Positions 1 to 8,888 are shown, counted from the stretch's first letter. The stretch: DNA of 64,000 bases from a bacterium (GCA_025782575.1 JALGYY010000010.1:124001-188000); one strand, 5' to 3'. Numbers and translations: made by a program. Notes: generated from the letters alone by a model not told the origin.

Positions 1-195
1 CACACGCCTCCCCGTAAGCGCCTCGAAGCTCTCCCGGGTGACAAGCCGGGCAGCCGACCGGGTCATGATCACCTGGCATTTCCAGCCCGCCTTGGTAACG
101 AGCCGAACCACCTCCAGAGCTTTGTAGGCGGCTATCCCCCCCGTTACGCCGAGCAGGATGTTCGTGCTAATCGTCGAACGAGTGGTTTTCGGCAT
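1..195 (-). CDS. coaBC: CoaBC (phosphopantothenoylcysteine decarboxylase/synthetase), N-terminal part only
   Basis: This is the 5' end of a gene that runs off the left edge of the window. The visible 65 codons read as a flavoprotein start: a short leader, then ILLGVTGGIAAYKALEVV, the nucleotide/FMN-binding strand-loop-helix typical of the CoaC half of the bifunctional CoaBC (Dfp) enzyme, which makes 4'-phosphopantetheine for coenzyme A. The ATG at 195 starts inside the 3' end of rpoZ, giving a 29-bp overlap and suggesting translational coupling. It is the last visible gene of the yicC-gmk-rpoZ-coaBC operon, an order well known in bacteria. Only the decarboxylase half can be judged here; the synthetase half is inferred. 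Confidence 0.9.
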   Translation of the reverse strand, partial: MPKTTRSTISTNILLGVTGGIAAYKALEVVRLVTKAGWKCQVIMTRSAARLVTRESFEALTGRRV

Positions 196-427
196 CCGTC
201 TCTTCCGCTTCGCTTACAAACACCTCGTCCTTCTCCTCGATGATCTCGAACTTCACATCCCCATTCACCATTTTCCTCATCGCACGGGTCGTCACCTTTT
301 CCGGATTGTCTTTGTCGACACCCGAGACGAACGTAAACATGTTCATCCGGCGGGCCTCACGTGCAGTGGCGACAACGCTGGCGTAAGGGTCTTCCATATC
401 TCGAATGGCCTGCTCGAGAAACTCCAT
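167..427 (-). CDS. rpoZ: RNA polymerase omega subunit
   Basis: An 86-residue protein with the size and make-up of omega, the small assembly subunit that clamps the beta' C-terminus of RNA polymerase. The helix SVVATAREARRMN near residues 17-29 corresponds to the conserved omega segment (usually AARRARQLN-like). The C-terminal third is strongly acidic (EEKDEVFVSEAEETDAE), as often seen in omega. Its position directly between gmk and coaBC is the classical arrangement and supports the call more than sequence alone. The 3' end overlaps the coaBC start by 29 bp. Confidence 0.85.
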   Translation of the reverse strand: MEFLEQAIRDMEDPYASVVATAREARRMNMFTFVSGVDKDNPEKVTTRAMRKMVNGDVKFEIIEEKDEVFVSEAEETDAENHSFDD

Positions 428-450
428 AATTCGATTCCTCCCAACCTCGA

Positions 451-1062
451 TCAGAGGCTTTTGATTCGATTCAAACGGCTCGCCCGCAAAGTCTCCACCC
501 TCAGGATCGAAAGCGTGTCCTGCAACGCACCGTCGAATGTGTCATTGATCACGATATAGTCATATTCGAACATCCGGTCCAGCTCGCGCATCGCGTCCTC
601 CAGTCGACGCTGGATGCGGTCTTCTTCTTCCGTACCCCGCCCGCGGAGCCGCCGTTCCAGCACGCTCAGCGATGGCGGAACGACAAAGATTCCCACCGAA
701 TCCGGATAGTATTTTCGAATTTTCGCGCTCCCCTGTACATCGATATCGAGGATCACGATCTTGCCGTCTTCCACGCTCCCGTCAACTTCGCTGCGGGGCG
801 TGCCGTAATGGTCTCCATGAACGATGGCCCACTCCGCGTAGGCATCGGTCTCGATCTTCATCTTGAACGTTTCCACGTCGACGAAGTTGTAGTCAACTCC
901 GGGCCGCTCCCTCCCACGCCTGGGACGGGACGTATCTGATACCGAGAAACGGCAGTGATCGAGCTTCCTGACCACTTCTCGTGCAAGTGTCGTCTTCCCC
1001 GCTCCCGATGGCCCGGCAATCACCACCGGGAACGTACTTTTCGATTCCACCATCAGGAGCAC
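451..1062 (-). CDS. gmk: Guanylate kinase
   Basis: Converts GMP and ATP to GDP and ADP in purine nucleotide recycling. The P-loop GPSGAGKT lies at residues 17-24, followed by the GMP-binding SDTSRPRRGRERPGVDYNFV region, and ILDIDVQGSAKIRK, the conserved DVQGA-like core motif of the family. About 200 residues is the usual length. The reading frame opens with a GTG abutting the yicC stop codon with no gap; an in-frame ATG three codons later is an alternative start. It sits second in an operon after yicC and before rpoZ. Confidence 0.95.
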   Translation of the reverse strand: MLLMVESKSTFPVVIAGPSGAGKTTLAREVVRKLDHCRFSVSDTSRPRRGRERPGVDYNFVDVETFKMKIETDAYAEWAIVHGDHYGTPRSEVDGSVEDGKIVILDIDVQGSAKIRKYYPDSVGIFVVPPSLSVLERRLRGRGTEEEDRIQRRLEDAMRELDRMFEYDYIVINDTFDGALQDTLSILRVETLRASRLNRIKSL

Positions 1063-1941
1063 CTACTCGATGTTCTGGACTTGTTCCCGGAGCTTTTCCA
1101 CTTCTTCTTTCATGGAGACCACATAGCGGGCCATAGTGGAATCGTTCGCTTTCGACCCGATTGTATTTACTTCGCGCTGCAGTTCCTGCAGCAGAAAATT
1201 CAGTTTACGGCCCGCCGGTTTCTTGGACCGGATAGCGGCAAGAAACTGATCGATGTGGGATCGGGCGCGAACGACCTCCTCGGTCGTGTCGAAACGGTCG
1301 GCCAGAAGGGTCACTTCCGCCGCCAATCGATCTTCACTGATCTTACCCGAGTCGAGAGCATCGTTGATACGGCGGCGAAGATCCTTTCGAGCCTCAGCGA
1401 CCCGTTTCGGCATCCGTTTCTCCACTTTCCCGATGCAGGTCCTGATGACGCCCAGTCTCTTCCGGAGATCCGCCTCGAGCGCCTTTCCCTCGCGCTTCCT
1501 CATACGGGCCACTCCTAGAATCGCCTTTTGGATCCCCTTTTCGACGACAGGCCATGCATCCTCCTCTCTGAGGTTGAAAGTCGGCCGTTTCATTACATCG
1601 GAAAACCCGAGGAGCGTATTGATGTCCAAATCCCCTGCAACATCATATTTCTTCTTCAGACGGCGGGCCAGCTGAAGATAGCTCTCGATTCGATCCTCAT
1701 CCGGAACGAGCCCCCCTTCTTCGCCACTCCCGTCCAGGTCGATCGTAACACTCACCCGGCCTCTCCCGAGGGCAGCCTGGAGATCCTTCCGGATCTGCTG
1801 CTCGGAAGCAGACAGCAGTCGGGGAAGCTTGATCGACGTCTCGAAAAAGCGGTGATTCACCGTACGGATTTCGATCGTGAACGTGTGCCCCGCCACTCGG
1901 ACTTCCTGGCGCCCGAAGCCTGTCATGCTGGTAATGGCCAT
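1063..1941 (-). CDS. yicC: YicC family endoribonuclease
   Basis: A 292-residue protein opening with MAITSMTGFGR, the highly conserved N-terminal signature of the YicC/YloC family, and ending with the conserved block GRKLNFLLQELQREVNTIGSK. Family members are ring-shaped, metal-dependent endoribonucleases implicated in RNA turnover. The ATG at 1941 is chosen because GGGGAG lies eight bases upstream and the family begins exactly here; an in-frame extension upstream would run into the promoter. It heads the operon with gmk, rpoZ and coaBC, a common pairing. Confidence 0.95.
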   Translation of the reverse strand: MAITSMTGFGRQEVRVAGHTFTIEIRTVNHRFFETSIKLPRLLSASEQQIRKDLQAALGRGRVSVTIDLDGSGEEGGLVPDEDRIESYLQLARRLKKKYDVAGDLDINTLLGFSDVMKRPTFNLREEDAWPVVEKGIQKAILGVARMRKREGKALEADLRKRLGVIRTCIGKVEKRMPKRVAEARKDLRRRINDALDSGKISEDRLAAEVTLLADRFDTTEEVVRARSHIDQFLAAIRSKKPAGRKLNFLLQELQREVNTIGSKANDSTMARYVVSMKEEVEKLREQVQNIE

Positions 1942-1969
1942 GGATGACTCCCCATAAAGAAGGAATATC

Positions 1970-1999
1970 ATGATAGCTTACCGTTTGATGGGGCGTCAA
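1970..1999 (-). promoter_or_regulatory. Sigma70-type promoter of the yicC-gmk-rpoZ-coaBC operon
   Basis: On the minus strand TTGACG (1999-1994) is followed after 18 bp by TATCAT (1975-1970); each hexamer matches the consensus at five of six positions. Transcription would start about 22-25 bases before the yicC ATG. Seen directly; not experimentally tested. Confidence 0.6.
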
Positions 2000-2054
2000 C
2001 GACCCAGGGCTCGAAGAAGCCGGGGAATGCGCCTCCAAAGGGGGGGTGAGTTCC

Positions 2055-3785
2055 ATGAATGGGCCGACGCTCTATCTCTATGGACGGGAGCTCGATTCCG
2101 CTCTGGCTGGAAAGCGTGTCAGATATGTGCTGGAGACCGGCCCTGGCGCGCCGGCGCGGGCGTTTCTGGTCCGTTTTGACGGCAGTCCGGAGACTCTTCT
2201 GATCGCGCCTGACAATGTCCTGCCGTCTATCGTGCTGCTCCCCCGCGGGATGAGCCCGCCTGGCACGAATACGCCTCCCGCAGCCCGTTTGGACCGTTTT
2301 CTGACGGGCCGGACGATTTCCCATGTTCAGGTGGAGCCGGTCGACCGGTCGATCAGCATCATGCTGGAAGGGGGGCGTTCACTCCGGGTCGACCTCATTC
2401 CCCGTCGAGCGGCGCTCTATGGCGTGGATGAGGGACTTCTGCAGCTCGTCTTCCCTGATGGCATGGGGCTGAAAACGGGAGAGCCCCTCCCTCCGCTCTC
2501 CGGCGGTACTGATCTCTTCGCCTTCGAATCGGACAGACTCCCCGGGGCGGCTGTCCTGGAACCGGAAATTGGCCGCGAAGAGCTTCGGGCGGTCCTCAGG
2601 GAGGCGCTTCGAACTGTTCGTGCTTTGCCGCCTGAATGGATAGACGAGCTGGCCGTCCGATCGGCCGGGCATGTAAAGGGCCCCCGGGGAGCCTGGTCGG
2701 ATATGCTGGAGGAACTTCGACCAGGAGGAGGGTCGGCACGGCCGGCGATTTACAGCAGACGGGACTCGATCGTTCTCTCTCCGATCCCCCTCGGTCATCT
2801 TCAACAGGAACGGGATTTCGACAGCCTGAGCGAGGCTGTGACCGCGTTCTGGGAGTCTAGGTGGGGAGGTCACGAAAGAGAGAAACACCTCATTGCGATC
2901 CGGAGCCTGATTCGGGTTGAGGGAAAGCGTCGTAAACGGCTGATCAAGAAACTGGAGCGGGACCGGGCCGATGGGGAGAAGTCGCCGCTCTACAGAAAAT
3001 ATGGCGAGATCCTTTCGATCCATTTCGGCCGGATCAAGCGTGGATCGTCAAAGGTCACATTGCCCGATCCTTATGGTGGCGAGGAGATCGAAATCCCGCT
3101 CGATCCATCAAAAAGCGCCCGTGATAATATAGGACGCTGGTTCAAGCGCTCCGCAAAAGGGGAGCGGGCTCTGGAGCACATAAAGAGACGAGTCGGTGCT
3201 GCCGAGGAGGAGCTCGAGGTGCTTGCCCGGGCAGAGAACGAGATTGCGGAGGGGGGCGGAGAAGCGGGTGGGGCGGGTGAGACCGATGAGGTTGTTCAGG
3301 TTCCCGCCGAGAGGCTCAGGGAGATCATGCGGGAGCTTCGCGAGCGTTTCCGGCCCGAGCGGCCTGAACCGGAATGGAGAAAGCGCATCAAGAAACCGAA
3401 AGACAGAAAGATCGATGCCTATCCGCGGGAATACACGATCGTCGGGGGCTACACCGTTCTCGTCGGGCGGGATAACAGGGAGAATGACCGGCTGACGTTC
3501 AAGATCGCCGGGCAACGGGATCTCTGGTTTCATGTGAGCCAGTCTCCCGGTTCTCATGTAGTGCTCCTCAAGAACGATCCCAAAGAGAACCCGTCCAAAG
3601 AAGCGCTTCTGGTAGCGGCTTCGCTGGCCGCGCATTTTTCCAAGGCCAGAAATGCTTCCAAGGTGCCTGTCATCTACACCGAGCGGCGATTTGTCCGCAA
3701 ACCTCGCGGTGCGCCTGCGGGGCAGGTGACCGTTTCGCGGGAGAAGACTCTCTTCGTCGAGCCGGCCCTGCCCAAAGAAGATTGA
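2055..3785 (+). CDS. rqcH: NFACT-family ribosome quality control protein (RqcH/Rqc2-like)
   Basis: A 576-residue protein with the NFACT layout: an N-terminal NFACT-N domain (roughly 1-200), a basic and acidic helical middle with long coiled-coil character (about 240-430), and a C-terminal NFACT-R domain. The last contains YTIVGGYTVLVGRDNRENDRL and DLWFHVSQSPGSHVVL, the hallmark of this domain. Homologues bind stalled 50S-peptidyl-tRNA and add C-terminal alanine tails; older annotations call them fibronectin-binding proteins. ATG 2055 follows a G-rich Shine-Dalgarno; an upstream GTG at 2046 is in frame but would place the SD inside the gene. It is transcribed divergently from yicC and followed by a long inverted repeat. 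Confidence 0.85.
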   Translation: MNGPTLYLYGRELDSALAGKRVRYVLETGPGAPARAFLVRFDGSPETLLIAPDNVLPSIVLLPRGMSPPGTNTPPAARLDRFLTGRTISHVQVEPVDRSISIMLEGGRSLRVDLIPRRAALYGVDEGLLQLVFPDGMGLKTGEPLPPLSGGTDLFAFESDRLPGAAVLEPEIGREELRAVLREALRTVRALPPEWIDELAVRSAGHVKGPRGAWSDMLEELRPGGGSARPAIYSRRDSIVLSPIPLGHLQQERDFDSLSEAVTAFWESRWGGHEREKHLIAIRSLIRVEGKRRKRLIKKLERDRADGEKSPLYRKYGEILSIHFGRIKRGSSKVTLPDPYGGEEIEIPLDPSKSARDNIGRWFKRSAKGERALEHIKRRVGAAEEELEVLARAENEIAEGGGEAGGAGETDEVVQVPAERLREIMRELRERFRPERPEPEWRKRIKKPKDRKIDAYPREYTIVGGYTVLVGRDNRENDRLTFKIAGQRDLWFHVSQSPGSHVVLLKNDPKENPSKEALLVAASLAAHFSKARNASKVPVIYTERRFVRKPRGAPAGQVTVSREKTLFVEPALPKED

Positions 3786-3791
3786 AACTAA

Positions 3792-3877
3792 TTCTGCTAA
3801 TTCTGGGGACACAATACTTAATTCGCGGAGTCGAAGACGGAGTGGAATTAAGTATTGTGTCCCCAGAATTAGCAGAA
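3792..3877. repeat. Perfect 33-bp inverted repeat with 20-nt loop (REP/MITE-like)
   Basis: Arm 3792-3824 is the exact reverse complement of arm 3845-3877; the loop is 3825-3844. The arms carry the internal direct repeat CTAATTCTG and the core GGGGACACAATACTTAATTC. A hairpin this long and perfect is not a normal terminator, and the arms are AT-richer than the flanking genes. It resembles palindromes found near REP-associated tyrosine transposases, although no transposase gene is in this window. It lies between rqcH and the nuclease gene and would also block or stabilise transcripts. Confidence 0.85.
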
Positions 3878-3909
3878 CTAATGGAATGGACTACTATCTG
3901 GAGGCTTTC

Positions 3910-4497
3910 ATGAATCGACTGAAGAACCGGGTACGTTTCGTATCGTTACTGGCGCTGCTTTTTGTCGCACTTCTTCTTGCGTGTTCGTCAGCGATCAAGA
4001 TCGGACCGCCCGGAGCGATCGAAATTCCCAAAGAAAAAATCATCTATGATGATGGCGACACGATCACGTTCGACGATGTCACGATTCGCATACTGGGAAT
4101 CGATACGCCCGAAATCAGCCACCCGGAGCATGGCTACAGCGAAGACCAGGCGTACGGAAGGGAAGCGTCGGCGCGAGCGGAAGAGTTGATGCGGGCGGCC
4201 AAGAAAGTCTCCTACATGCCCTATCAGGAAGATCAATACGGGAGAATGCTCGGGCATGTTTTTATCGATGGCAAGCTGCTCGGGATCACGCTGCTCGAAG
4301 AAGGCCTGGCGTACGAGACGATCTCCCATTACGGCGACAATGGCTTCCCGGCTCTCGCGGCCGAGCTTCAGGAGGCTGCACAAAGAGGGCCCGAACCGAA
4401 GTTCGAGCCCCCTTATATCTGGCGGCGAGAGCATCGCCAGCAACCGGAAGAGACGGACCAGCCGCCTCCGGAGGAGACTTCAGCCGAGTCCGAGTAG
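3910..4497 (+). CDS. Lipoprotein thermonuclease-like (SNase domain) nuclease
   Basis: A 195-residue exported protein: basic start, hydrophobic stretch, lipobox LLAC near residue 25, then a staphylococcal-nuclease fold. Visible SNase features are DGDTITFDDVTIRILGIDTPE, with the calcium-binding and arginine positions of the family, QAYGREA, and EDQYGRMLGHVFIDG. It probably cleaves DNA or RNA at the cell envelope. The C-terminal tail is Pro/Glu-rich and probably disordered. ATG 3910 is preferred over 3886 because GGAGG precedes it and the signal peptide starts cleanly there. The gene converges on the M20 peptidase gene with 19 bp between stop codons. Confidence 0.85.
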   Translation: MNRLKNRVRFVSLLALLFVALLLACSSAIKIGPPGAIEIPKEKIIYDDGDTITFDDVTIRILGIDTPEISHPEHGYSEDQAYGREASARAEELMRAAKKVSYMPYQEDQYGRMLGHVFIDGKLLGITLLEEGLAYETISHYGDNGFPALAAELQEAAQRGPEPKFEPPYIWRREHRQQPEETDQPPPEETSAESE

Positions 4498-4516
4498 GCG
4501 CCCTGACGCCCGTCAG

Positions 4517-5881
4517 TCAGCTCCCGAGCAGGTCGATCAGGTGTGCCGAAGCGAGGGCGCCTCGGTGATAATCGCCCAGGTCGAATTGCTCGTTCGGCGA
4601 ATGGGTCTTGTCGTCATTCTGCCCCCATCCGAGCAGCAGGGTATCGACGCCCAGTACATCCTTGAATGTCTGGGTGATCGGAATCGAGCCCCCTTCGCGA
4701 ATGAAAAGCGGCTTCTTCCCGAACGCCCTTTCGATCGCGACCGACGCTTTTTCGAAGAAGACCGAGTCGGGGCTCAGCAGAAACGGGTTGCCGCCGCTCA
4801 TATCGATCACTTCTACTGTCACCGTGTCGGGCGTGTTCGCATTCACAAAATCATTGAAGAGCTTTCCGATCTTCTCGGGATCCTGGTTCGGTACGAGCCG
4901 CATGCTGATCTTGGCGCCCGCTTTGGCCGGGATAATCGTCTTCGCTCCCTCACCCTGGTAGCCTCCCCAGATGCCGTTCACATCGAGAGTGGGCCGCGCC
5001 CAGCGACGCTCGATCGTGCTGAAACCTTCTTCACCGAAAAGCTTCGGAACGCCGGTTACTTTGCGATACGCTTCTTCGTCGAACGGAAGTTCGGTGTACT
5101 GGTTCTTCTCCCAGTCGGACACTTCGACCACATCGTCATAAAAACCGGGAATCAGAACACGGCCGTTCTCGTCGCGCATCTTGCCGATCAGTTCCGCGAG
5201 AATATTCGCCGGGTTCGCCACCGTCCCTCCGAATGACCCGGAATGAAGATCGGCAGAAGGCCCCTGAATGCGAACCTCATGATAGGTGAGTCCCTTGAGA
5301 CCGAATGTAATCGCCGGCATCCCGTGATCGAACTGGGCGCAGTCCGAAATGACGACGATGTCACAGGCAAGCTTCTCCTTGTTCTCTTTCAGATAGATAG
5401 GGAGATTGACCGAGGAGACCTCTTCTTCTCCTTCGATCAGGAACTTGACGTTAATCGGAAGCTTGTCCGCTTCGGCGAGCCACGCTTCGACCGCCTTCAC
5501 GTGGGTGTACATCTGCCCCTTGTCGTCGGTCGCTCCCCGCGCCACGACCCGTCCGTCCTTGATCACCGGTTCGAACGGCGGATTGTCCCACTCATCGAGC
5601 GGATCGGGAGGCTGCACGTCGTAATGGCCGTAGATCAGGATCGTCGGCCCGCCAGGATTGTCGAGGCGCTCGCCATAGAGAATGGGATGCCCCTCCGTTT
5701 CGTGCAGCTCCATCTTGACTCCGGCAGCAGTCATCTTCTTCTGGAGCCACCCGGCGGCCGCCCGGATGTCATCTTTATGGGCCGGGTCGGCTGAGACACT
5801 CGGGAAACGCAGAAATTCGATCAACTCGTCGATAGCCTCCTGCTTTCCGTTTTCCAGCCGGGCGATCACCTTCTCTATCAT
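4517..5881 (-). CDS. M20 family metallopeptidase (dipeptidase)
   Basis: A 454-residue zinc peptidase of the ArgE/DapE/carnosinase superfamily. Metal-ligand motifs are visible: GHYDVQPPD (first His and Asp), ARGATDDKGQ (bridging Asp), and LIEGEEEVSS with the catalytic Glu and next ligand. A lid/dimerisation domain occupies roughly residues 200-330, and a late HSPNEQF supplies the last His. No signal peptide, so cytosolic; likely hydrolyses dipeptides. AAGGAG stands eight bases before the ATG. It is a single-gene unit with its own promoter. Confidence 0.93.
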   Translation of the reverse strand: MIEKVIARLENGKQEAIDELIEFLRFPSVSADPAHKDDIRAAAGWLQKKMTAAGVKMELHETEGHPILYGERLDNPGGPTILIYGHYDVQPPDPLDEWDNPPFEPVIKDGRVVARGATDDKGQMYTHVKAVEAWLAEADKLPINVKFLIEGEEEVSSVNLPIYLKENKEKLACDIVVISDCAQFDHGMPAITFGLKGLTYHEVRIQGPSADLHSGSFGGTVANPANILAELIGKMRDENGRVLIPGFYDDVVEVSDWEKNQYTELPFDEEAYRKVTGVPKLFGEEGFSTIERRWARPTLDVNGIWGGYQGEGAKTIIPAKAGAKISMRLVPNQDPEKIGKLFNDFVNANTPDTVTVEVIDMSGGNPFLLSPDSVFFEKASVAIERAFGKKPLFIREGGSIPITQTFKDVLGVDTLLLGWGQNDDKTHSPNEQFDLGDYHRGALASAHLIDLLGS

Positions 5882-5923
5882 CGTGCTTCTCCTTAGTATT
5901 GAATGGCGCGGACTGAGGCGTCG

Positions 5924-5952
5924 ATTGTACTACCGGCCGGGAGACTGGGCAA
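5924..5952 (-). promoter_or_regulatory. Sigma70-type promoter of the M20 peptidase gene
   Basis: TTGCCC (5952-5947) and TACAAT (5929-5924) on the minus strand are separated by 17 bp, about 40 bases before the start codon. The -10 matches five of six consensus positions, the -35 four of six. Confidence 0.45.
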
Positions 5953-6172
5953 CTTCAGGTGGGGGCCTGCGAAACCGGGCGGTGTCCGGTCTTGGCGGAT
6001 TCCACCCATCCCGGAAATCACACCCATTCTGATGGGAGTCAGGTTTACATAATCCGGGAATGGCGACATTGAGAAGTCGACCAGCCCCACCTCCCGAGCG
6101 CCCACCCCCTCCCCCTATCACCCATATCCCGGAAAGCCGCACTTCTGGTAGACTCCTCGACCGGAGGTAAAT

Positions 6173-7252
6173 ATGAAAGTCGGTATTCTGGGTCTTCCCG
6201 GGACGGGGAAGACCACATTGTTCAATCTGCTCACCGGCCAATCGGTCGATACGACCCCTTTCTCGTCTGGTAAGAAAGCGGCCAATTTGGGCTCGGTCAA
6301 AGTGCCGGACGAACGGATCGACCGCCTGGTGGAGCTTTACGAGCCGGGAAAGATCACGCTCACCGAGATCCAGTTCGTCGACCTGGCCGGATTGCCTCGG
6401 GCAGACGAAGGGGGCCGCGAAGGGATCGATGAACTGATCCCGTTCTTGCGGGACGCCGACGCTCTCGCGGTGGTGCTTCGCGACTTCGAATCCGATCAGG
6501 TACCTGCGGCAAAGGGGAAGGTCGACGGCGCCCTCGAGCTCGCCGATGTGCGGGCGGACCTCATCCTCGCTGATCTCGGCATCACGGAGAATCGGCTCGA
6601 TCGCCTTGCCAAAGAAAAACGGAGCGGCGACAAAGAGAAAATTCGGGAGTATGAGCTCTTCGAGCGGATCAGGGATTGCCTCGAAGAGGAGAAGATGCTC
6701 TACGACGTCGAGCTCACCGCTGACGAAGAGAAGCTCATCATCGGATATGGTCTGCTTACCCGTAAGCGGTTCATATTGCTCCGCAATTTCGGGGAAGGTG
6801 CTGACGCGGCGATTCCGCCATCCCTTGCCGGGCAGGCGGAGGCGATGAACGCGCCGATCGTGTCGATGAACGTTCTGCTCGAGCAGGAAGTAATGGAACT
6901 CCCGGTAGAGGAACGGGCCGAGTTCTGCGAAACTCTCGGCATTGAGGGGGGTGCCCGTGACCGATTCATCCGGGCGGCCTACGAAGCACTCGACCTGATT
7001 TCCTTTTTCACGGCCGGCCCGAAAGAAGTCCGGTCATGGACGGTCGAGCGGGGTGCGAGCGCACGAAGAGCGGCGGGAAAGATCCATACCGACATGGAAC
7101 GAGGGTTCATCCGCGCCGAAGTGATTCCATTCGAGACTCTCTCCGAACTGGGTAGCGAAAAAGCGGTGAAAGAGAAGGGGAAAATGCGGCTCGAAGGGAA
7201 AGGCTACATCGTCGCTGACGGCGATGTGATGGTCATTCGGTTCTCAGTCTGA
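6173..7252 (+). CDS. YchF/OLA1-type P-loop NTPase paralogue (DUF933/TGS domain)
   Basis: A 359-residue protein with the YchF layout: N-terminal G domain, central helical insertion (about 90-200), and C-terminal TGS/DUF933 domain (about 275-359, including SFFTAGPKEVRSWTVERG). The P-loop reads GLPGTGKTTLFN rather than the GLPNVGKSTLFN of standard YchF, and VDLAGLPR is the Switch-II/G3 motif (family DxPGL). The G4 region reads RNFGEG, weakly like the NxxE of YchF. I therefore call it a divergent YchF paralogue; ATP or GTP preference cannot be told. GGAGG precedes the start. Monocistronic between divergent and convergent neighbours. Confidence 0.85.
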   Translation: MKVGILGLPGTGKTTLFNLLTGQSVDTTPFSSGKKAANLGSVKVPDERIDRLVELYEPGKITLTEIQFVDLAGLPRADEGGREGIDELIPFLRDADALAVVLRDFESDQVPAAKGKVDGALELADVRADLILADLGITENRLDRLAKEKRSGDKEKIREYELFERIRDCLEEEKMLYDVELTADEEKLIIGYGLLTRKRFILLRNFGEGADAAIPPSLAGQAEAMNAPIVSMNVLLEQEVMELPVEERAEFCETLGIEGGARDRFIRAAYEALDLISFFTAGPKEVRSWTVERGASARRAAGKIHTDMERGFIRAEVIPFETLSELGSEKAVKEKGKMRLEGKGYIVADGDVMVIRFSV

Positions 7253-7288
7253 CAGGGACGACACATCCGTACGACAACGATTGAGGAA

Positions 7289-8824
7289 TCACCGCTTGAT
7301 CACGAACTGTCCCTTGGACTTACTCACCTCTTTCGTGGCGAGATCGGTCGCCTCGATGATCAATGTGTAGCGATCTTCGGGGAGCCCCGAGGTATCGAGC
7401 GAGATGTGGCGCGCCGCATTCTCACCCGTTCCTTCCGTCTGAAACGCCTGCGAAATGCCGGGTTCCAGCTTTCCCTCGCTGCTCCCACCGAAGAAACTGA
7501 CGAACCGCTGTACCTTTGATCCGAAAAGCGTATAGCGAACTTCGTAAAGGCTTCTGTTTTTACTCGAAACTCTCAGGTTGTAAATCTCGAAGTAAACCGT
7601 TACATCCTCACCCGGCGCATAGACGCGAAGGGGGCGTGGCACGATCCGGTACCCGCTTCGAAGAAACGCCCCCCTCCCCCGCTCATCCCGCGTAATGGTA
7701 TTGGCGAATAGAAGATCGCTCATATCGAGACCGTCTTCGTTGAATCGCCTTGCTTCGATAGAGGTTTTCAATATGCCGTGGTTCCGCGAACGGAGATCAA
7801 CAACCCGAAGTGCAAGATCATAGTGCCCCGGATCGACTGCGAGAGACTCGCTCGTCACCATCCACCCGCCATCCGCCGCCATGGGATCTTTTTCATGATC
7901 GATGTTCTCTACTTTGCGTTCGATCAGATTCTGGTCCTCGTCAAATAGAGCGATCCGCCGCTGAATGGCCGCCCACTCAATCCCTCCCGTTCGCTCAAAC
8001 TCGACTTTGGATAGTGGAATCAGGAGGCCGATCAGCACATCGGTCTTGCCGTTCGAACCTGCCAGGCTTGTTACATCGAAAATAAAGGGGAATTCCTCGG
8101 CCCCTTCGTAGTCATAGGTATTGATCTGCCTGGTGTGATCCCAGCGGTTGAATCCGGTTTCGACCATCTTGGTGGCCCGCTCCGGCTCCAACTCGTAGTC
8201 GTTCACGAAGAGATAGCGGTCAAACGATTCCTCGAAGTCCAGCTGCGCATCATTGAGCCGCCCGACATCCTCGCGAAGTCCGCCGTCATACTTGCCGATG
8301 TTCGAGAGGTCGCTAAACGGAATATAGGAAATCTCATAAAACTCGCGCATATTGATGTCCACCAACCAGAGAAGCATGTCCTTGTAAATCCAGAGTTCCC
8401 GAGCCCCGACAAATCCTTCATGCAGATTGACGCTGGCCGGAAGTTTTTCGACACGGTCCGGCTTGCCGAAACGAATCCATGTTTTCGATCTTTCATCCCA
8501 TACGAACTCGCCGGCCCGGTTTCGGAACTTCTTGATCGCTCCCTTCACCCGACGCATGTGCTCCGTCTCAGCCTGATTCTCGTCAGTAGTCGGTGTCGGA
8601 TCATTCCTGGTCCAGAAACGGCGGCGCCAATCGAGTTTGTATTCCGCCGGAAGCGCCTCGAACTCTTCGCGATCCCCCTCCTCGAGAATCACCTCAAAAA
8701 AACGATCCTCCAACGGGCTCGGCTCAGCCGCCGGGGCGGTCCCGTTCTCGTCGGCCCCCGCGGGCCCGGGGGCGAACAGGCAGCTGACAACCAGACAGAC
8801 GAAACTGATCAATCCAAGGCGCAA
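7289..8824 (-). CDS. GWxTD domain-containing secreted protein
   Basis: A 511-residue protein with a signal peptide (about 1-24, ending GPAGADE) and an N-terminal GWxTD domain recognised by RRRFWTRNDPTPTTDENQAE and FVWDERSKTWIRFGKPDR. GWxTD proteins are typical of FCB-group and acidobacterial genomes; their function is unknown, thought periplasmic. The C-terminal half (about 280-511) looks like beta-sandwich domains. The start is TTG at 8824, supported by GAGGAG six bases upstream. It lies downstream of the DUF5916 gene and has its own candidate promoter. Confidence 0.85.
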   Translation of the reverse strand: MRLGLISFVCLVVSCLFAPGPAGADENGTAPAAEPSPLEDRFFEVILEEGDREEFEALPAEYKLDWRRRFWTRNDPTPTTDENQAETEHMRRVKGAIKKFRNRAGEFVWDERSKTWIRFGKPDRVEKLPASVNLHEGFVGARELWIYKDMLLWLVDINMREFYEISYIPFSDLSNIGKYDGGLREDVGRLNDAQLDFEESFDRYLFVNDYELEPERATKMVETGFNRWDHTRQINTYDYEGAEEFPFIFDVTSLAGSNGKTDVLIGLLIPLSKVEFERTGGIEWAAIQRRIALFDEDQNLIERKVENIDHEKDPMAADGGWMVTSESLAVDPGHYDLALRVVDLRSRNHGILKTSIEARRFNEDGLDMSDLLFANTITRDERGRGAFLRSGYRIVPRPLRVYAPGEDVTVYFEIYNLRVSSKNRSLYEVRYTLFGSKVQRFVSFFGGSSEGKLEPGISQAFQTEGTGENAARHISLDTSGLPEDRYTLIIEATDLATKEVSKSKGQFVIKR

Positions 8825-8860
8825 CGGACTCTCCTCAAGGTGATGAAAACTTTGTTACTT

Positions 8861-8888
8861 ACTATACCCCGGAAGCGGGGAATCGCAA
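8861..8888 (-). promoter_or_regulatory. Candidate promoter with hairpin spacer before the GWxTD gene
   Basis: TTGCGA (8888-8883), a 16-bp spacer and TATAGT (8866-8861) on the minus strand. The spacer holds CCCCG-CTTC-CGGGG, a perfect five-pair hairpin that could instead be a weak terminator for the upstream DUF5916 gene; no good T-tract follows it, so both readings stay open. Confidence 0.4.

Noticed and set aside
4504-4515. TGACGCCCGTCA palindrome between the nuclease and peptidase genes
   Set aside because: Only five pairs with no T-tract, so it does not support a terminator.
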